A DNA stretch of 64,000 nt. Origin: CAVUWL01 sp963787415. GTDB lineage: Bacteria; Actinomycetota; Thermoleophilia; Solirubrobacterales; 70-9. Shown piece after piece: positions 62,186 to 64,000 of the stretch (positions within the stretch are counted from its first letter, which is position 1; each line of letters begins with the position of its first letter). Made by a program: the position numbers and the translations under genes. The stretch is from contig CAWBCO010000001.1 in assembly GCA_963787415.1 (NCBI GenBank), positions 1-64,000 on the forward strand. Direction: 5' to 3'. The notes beneath the pieces were generated by a model, which was not told the origin of the DNA, made no database searches, and was given only the letters and a program-made list of their open reading frames with translations.

Positions 62186-62856
62186 CCGCCGGCTGTTTCG
62201 AGCTTTGGGCCGATCGACTGAGGATTTCCCTGGGGCCCGGCGAAGGCGGTGACGGCGGCGACGATCTGGGCCGGAGCCTTGGCGGGGGATCCGGCGTCAA
62301 GGGGGGGTTGCGGGTCATACTCAAGCCCGAGCTGAACCGCCTGGGCAAGATCGGGCCCCGCCTCACGGAGGACCAGATGAAGCGCCATGTCAATCCCCGC
62401 GCTGACCCCAGCGGCTGTGATTGTCTTGCCGTCCTCGACGAAGCGCTCGCTGACTGCGGTGGCGCCCAATTCGCCCAGCTGCTCCAAGGACAGCCAGTGC
62501 GAGGTCGCCCGCTTGCCCTCCAGCAACCCGGCGGCGGCGAGCACCAGCGAGCCGGTACAAACCGAGGTCGTCCAAGTGCTGGTCTGATCAACCTCGCGCA
62601 GCCAGGAAAGGACTCGCTCGTCCTCCATCAACTCCCGACTTCCCTCCCCACCGGGGACCAAGACGATCTCAGGATCGACGACCTGCTCCAGTGAATAGTC
62701 AGCGCTGAGGCCGAGGAAGCCGCTGTCTGTGCGTATCTCCCCTTTGCGCGAAGCGACGAATTTCACCTCCCAGCCGGGTACCGCACGCAGCACCTCATAG
62801 GGGCCGATGGCGTCGAGGGCGGTGAGCTTGTCAAAGAGCAGGATTGCGATTTGCAT
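62182..62856 (-). CDS. DJ-1/PfpI family protein, isonitrile hydratase-like
   Basis: 224 aa from ATG 62856. MQIAILLFDKLTALDAIGPY, VLVPGGEGSRELMED and the nucleophile elbow TTSVCTGSLVLAAAGLLEGK (Cys in VCTG), then RATSHWLSLEQLGELGA, match the DJ-1/PfpI branch with isonitrile hydratases and GlxA N-domains. It is divergent from a GlxA-type gene with the same fold, so the two probably respond to one signal. A longer start at 62928 was rejected because it crosses the divergent gene. Confidence 0.87.
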   Translation of the reverse strand: MQIAILLFDKLTALDAIGPYEVLRAVPGWEVKFVASRKGEIRTDSGFLGLSADYSLEQVVDPEIVLVPGGEGSRELMEDERVLSWLREVDQTSTWTTSVCTGSLVLAAAGLLEGKRATSHWLSLEQLGELGATAVSERFVEDGKTITAAGVSAGIDMALHLVLREAGPDLAQAVQLGLEYDPQPPLDAGSPAKAPAQIVAAVTAFAGPQGNPQSIGPKLETAGG

Positions 62857-62926
62857 GACTGCATCCTCGCTGCTGCCGCGGCGCATTACCAGTGGCAGGA
62901 TTGCCAATGTTCGATAGATTTCTGCC

Positions 62927-63883
62927 ATGCATCGCGTGGTCGCCCTCTGCCTCGATGGTCTTGTCGCCTTCGACCTGGCGGCTGCAGCTCAGGTTTTCAT
63001 CCTCGCGGCCGATGATGATGGCGCTCCGCTTTATCAGTTCTCGGCTTGTTCGCCCGAGGGCGGGCGCGTACGAACCACGACCGGGTTCGCGGTCGAACCA
63101 GCGGCGGGGCTCGCGGCGCTTTCGAGGGCGGAGACGATCGTCGTCCCCGGCTACGTCGCGGTGCTCGATCCCCCGCCTGAGCTTGTGATCAGTGCCCTGC
63201 AGCGGGCGAGCGATCGCGGCGCTCGCCTGATCTCGATCTGTACGGGTGCCTTCGCCCTCGCCTACGCCGGGCTTCTCGATGGTCGTCGGGCTGCGACCCA
63301 CTGGGCGATGGCCGGCGAGCTCGCCGCTCGCTTTCCCGCAGTCGAGGTCGAACCCGCCGCCCTCTTCGTCGATAGCGGCGAGGTGCTGAGCTCGGGTGGT
63401 CTCAGCGCCGGTATCGATCTCTGTCTGCACGTGGTTCGATCCGATTTCGGCGCCTCGGTAGGCGAGCGGGTGGCGCGTCACATGGTTGCGCCTCCCCACC
63501 GCGATGGTGGCCAAGCGCAGTTCATCAAGCCGGCGGCGGTCGGCTCGAGCGGCTCGCTGGAGCCAACCCGAGCATGGGTCGCCGAACGCCTCGATCAGCC
63601 GCTCGATGTTGGCGCGATGGCAGAGCACGCCGGAGTCAGTCCCCGCACCTTCGCCCGCCGCTTTCGCGAGGAAACCGGGACGACCCCCCTGAGGTGGTTG
63701 CTCGCGCGCCGCATTTTGGCGGCGCGCTGCCTTTTGGAGGATTCTGACCTAGCGGTCGAGGAGGTCGCCTGGCGGTCGGGCTTTGGCAGTACCGCGTCGC
63801 TGCGTGAGCACTTCCGCCGCGCCACCGCTACCACCCCCACCGCCTACCGTCGCTCGTTCAACCTAGAGTCCGTCAGACCTTGA
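62927..63883 (+). CDS. GlxA-family transcriptional regulator (DJ-1-like plus AraC HTH)
   Basis: 318 aa. The N-terminal DJ-1-like domain has LDGLVAFDLAAAAQVFILAA and ISICTGAFALAYAGLLDGRR with the Cys elbow. A C-terminal AraC-type double helix-turn-helix runs from about 215 (LDVGAMAEHAGVSPRTFARR; then RRILAARCLLEDSDLAVEEV and FGSTASLREHFRRATATTPT). It likely controls the divergent DJ-1 gene. Its stop overlaps the next start (TTGA). Confidence 0.92.
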   Translation: MHRVVALCLDGLVAFDLAAAAQVFILAADDDGAPLYQFSACSPEGGRVRTTTGFAVEPAAGLAALSRAETIVVPGYVAVLDPPPELVISALQRASDRGARLISICTGAFALAYAGLLDGRRAATHWAMAGELAARFPAVEVEPAALFVDSGEVLSSGGLSAGIDLCLHVVRSDFGASVGERVARHMVAPPHRDGGQAQFIKPAAVGSSGSLEPTRAWVAERLDQPLDVGAMAEHAGVSPRTFARRFREETGTTPLRWLLARRILAARCLLEDSDLAVEEVAWRSGFGSTASLREHFRRATATTPTAYRRSFNLESVRP

Positions 63884-64000
63884 GTCGCCGCGATCAGATC
63901 AGATTGACCGAGCGAGAGTTGAGCGAACTGCTCGATCAGGAGCGGGTCGCGGTGGTCTCCAGCCTGGGGCCACGGGGCTGGCCGCATGCGATGCCGATGT
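63880..64000 (+). CDS. Pyridoxamine 5'-phosphate oxidase-like protein, cut by window end
   Basis: The TTG at 63880 overlaps the GlxA stop. The first 40 residues (RDQIRLTERELSELLDQERV, then AVVSSLGPRGWPHAMPM) are the usual opening of small split-barrel flavin- or F420-binding proteins of the PNPOx family. The rest lies beyond the window. Confidence 0.75.
   Translation, partial: MSRRDQIRLTERELSELLDQERVAVVSSLGPRGWPHAMPM

Noticed and set aside
1..64000. CRISPR array or rRNA genes
   Set aside because: No regularly spaced direct repeats of 24-40 bp and no conserved 16S or 23S sequence were seen.

Overview
The window is high-GC DNA from an actinobacterium. I think it belongs to the Thermoleophilia (Solirubrobacterales/Gaiellales type). 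The grounds are a fused PafB-PafC regulator, secreted IPT/fibronectin-like and virginiamycin-lyase-like propeller proteins, an RTX-repeat protein, a C-terminal tail rich in AQKLA..KACEKKP that I associate with that class, and a sigma-factor remnant beginning MYA..AEQ. The class assignment is inference.

There are two halves. Positions 1 to about 39,370 are an accessory, decaying region. It holds a serine-recombinase module between perfect 25-bp inverted repeats (1-2195), a frameshifted replication-relaxation gene, an SSB, a Fic operon, a MobF relaxase-helicase (20,793-23,441), a HigBA-like toxin-antitoxin pair, an IS982-like element that cut a hotdog thioesterase gene, an IS3 element, an IS481 remnant, an orphan tRNA/tmRNA-like 3' end and a tRNA-Phe whose 5' acceptor strand does not pair. 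At least ten genes carry frameshifts or are fragments (Replic_Relax, two small genes, sigma factor, G1 peptidase, RibD-like reductase, beta-helix protein, methyltransferase, LuxR, HTH/metal regulator). Intact chromosomal-type genes lie among them: methyltransferases, HAD phosphatase, GNAT protein, Dph6-like ATPase, DUF2804, and a hemerythrin / CopD-like / ClC / MarR operon. I read this half as one or more degraded integrative elements mixed with ordinary genes.

From 39,391 onward the genes are intact, closely packed and often overlapping. They are an ABC exporter pair, a hybrid histidine kinase plus HD-GYP response regulator, phosphoketolase plus acetate kinase (bifid shunt), a universal stress protein, a small cytochrome b operon without a visible Rieske protein or cytochrome c, a fluoride module (crcB-motif riboswitch, two CrcB channel subunits, a triple DUF190 protein), a YhaM-like nuclease, PafBC, an MBL hydrolase, a penicillin-acylase-family protein, a DUF1906 secreted protein, and a divergent DJ-1/GlxA pair. 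A pyridoxamine-oxidase-like gene runs off the right end.

The items I consider most worth following are the inverted-repeat recombinase module, two copies of a structured leader whose distal arm covers the Shine-Dalgarno sequence, the cytochrome b pair with an unusual partner, the fluoride module, and the tRNA-based element boundaries. I saw no CRISPR array and no rRNA.
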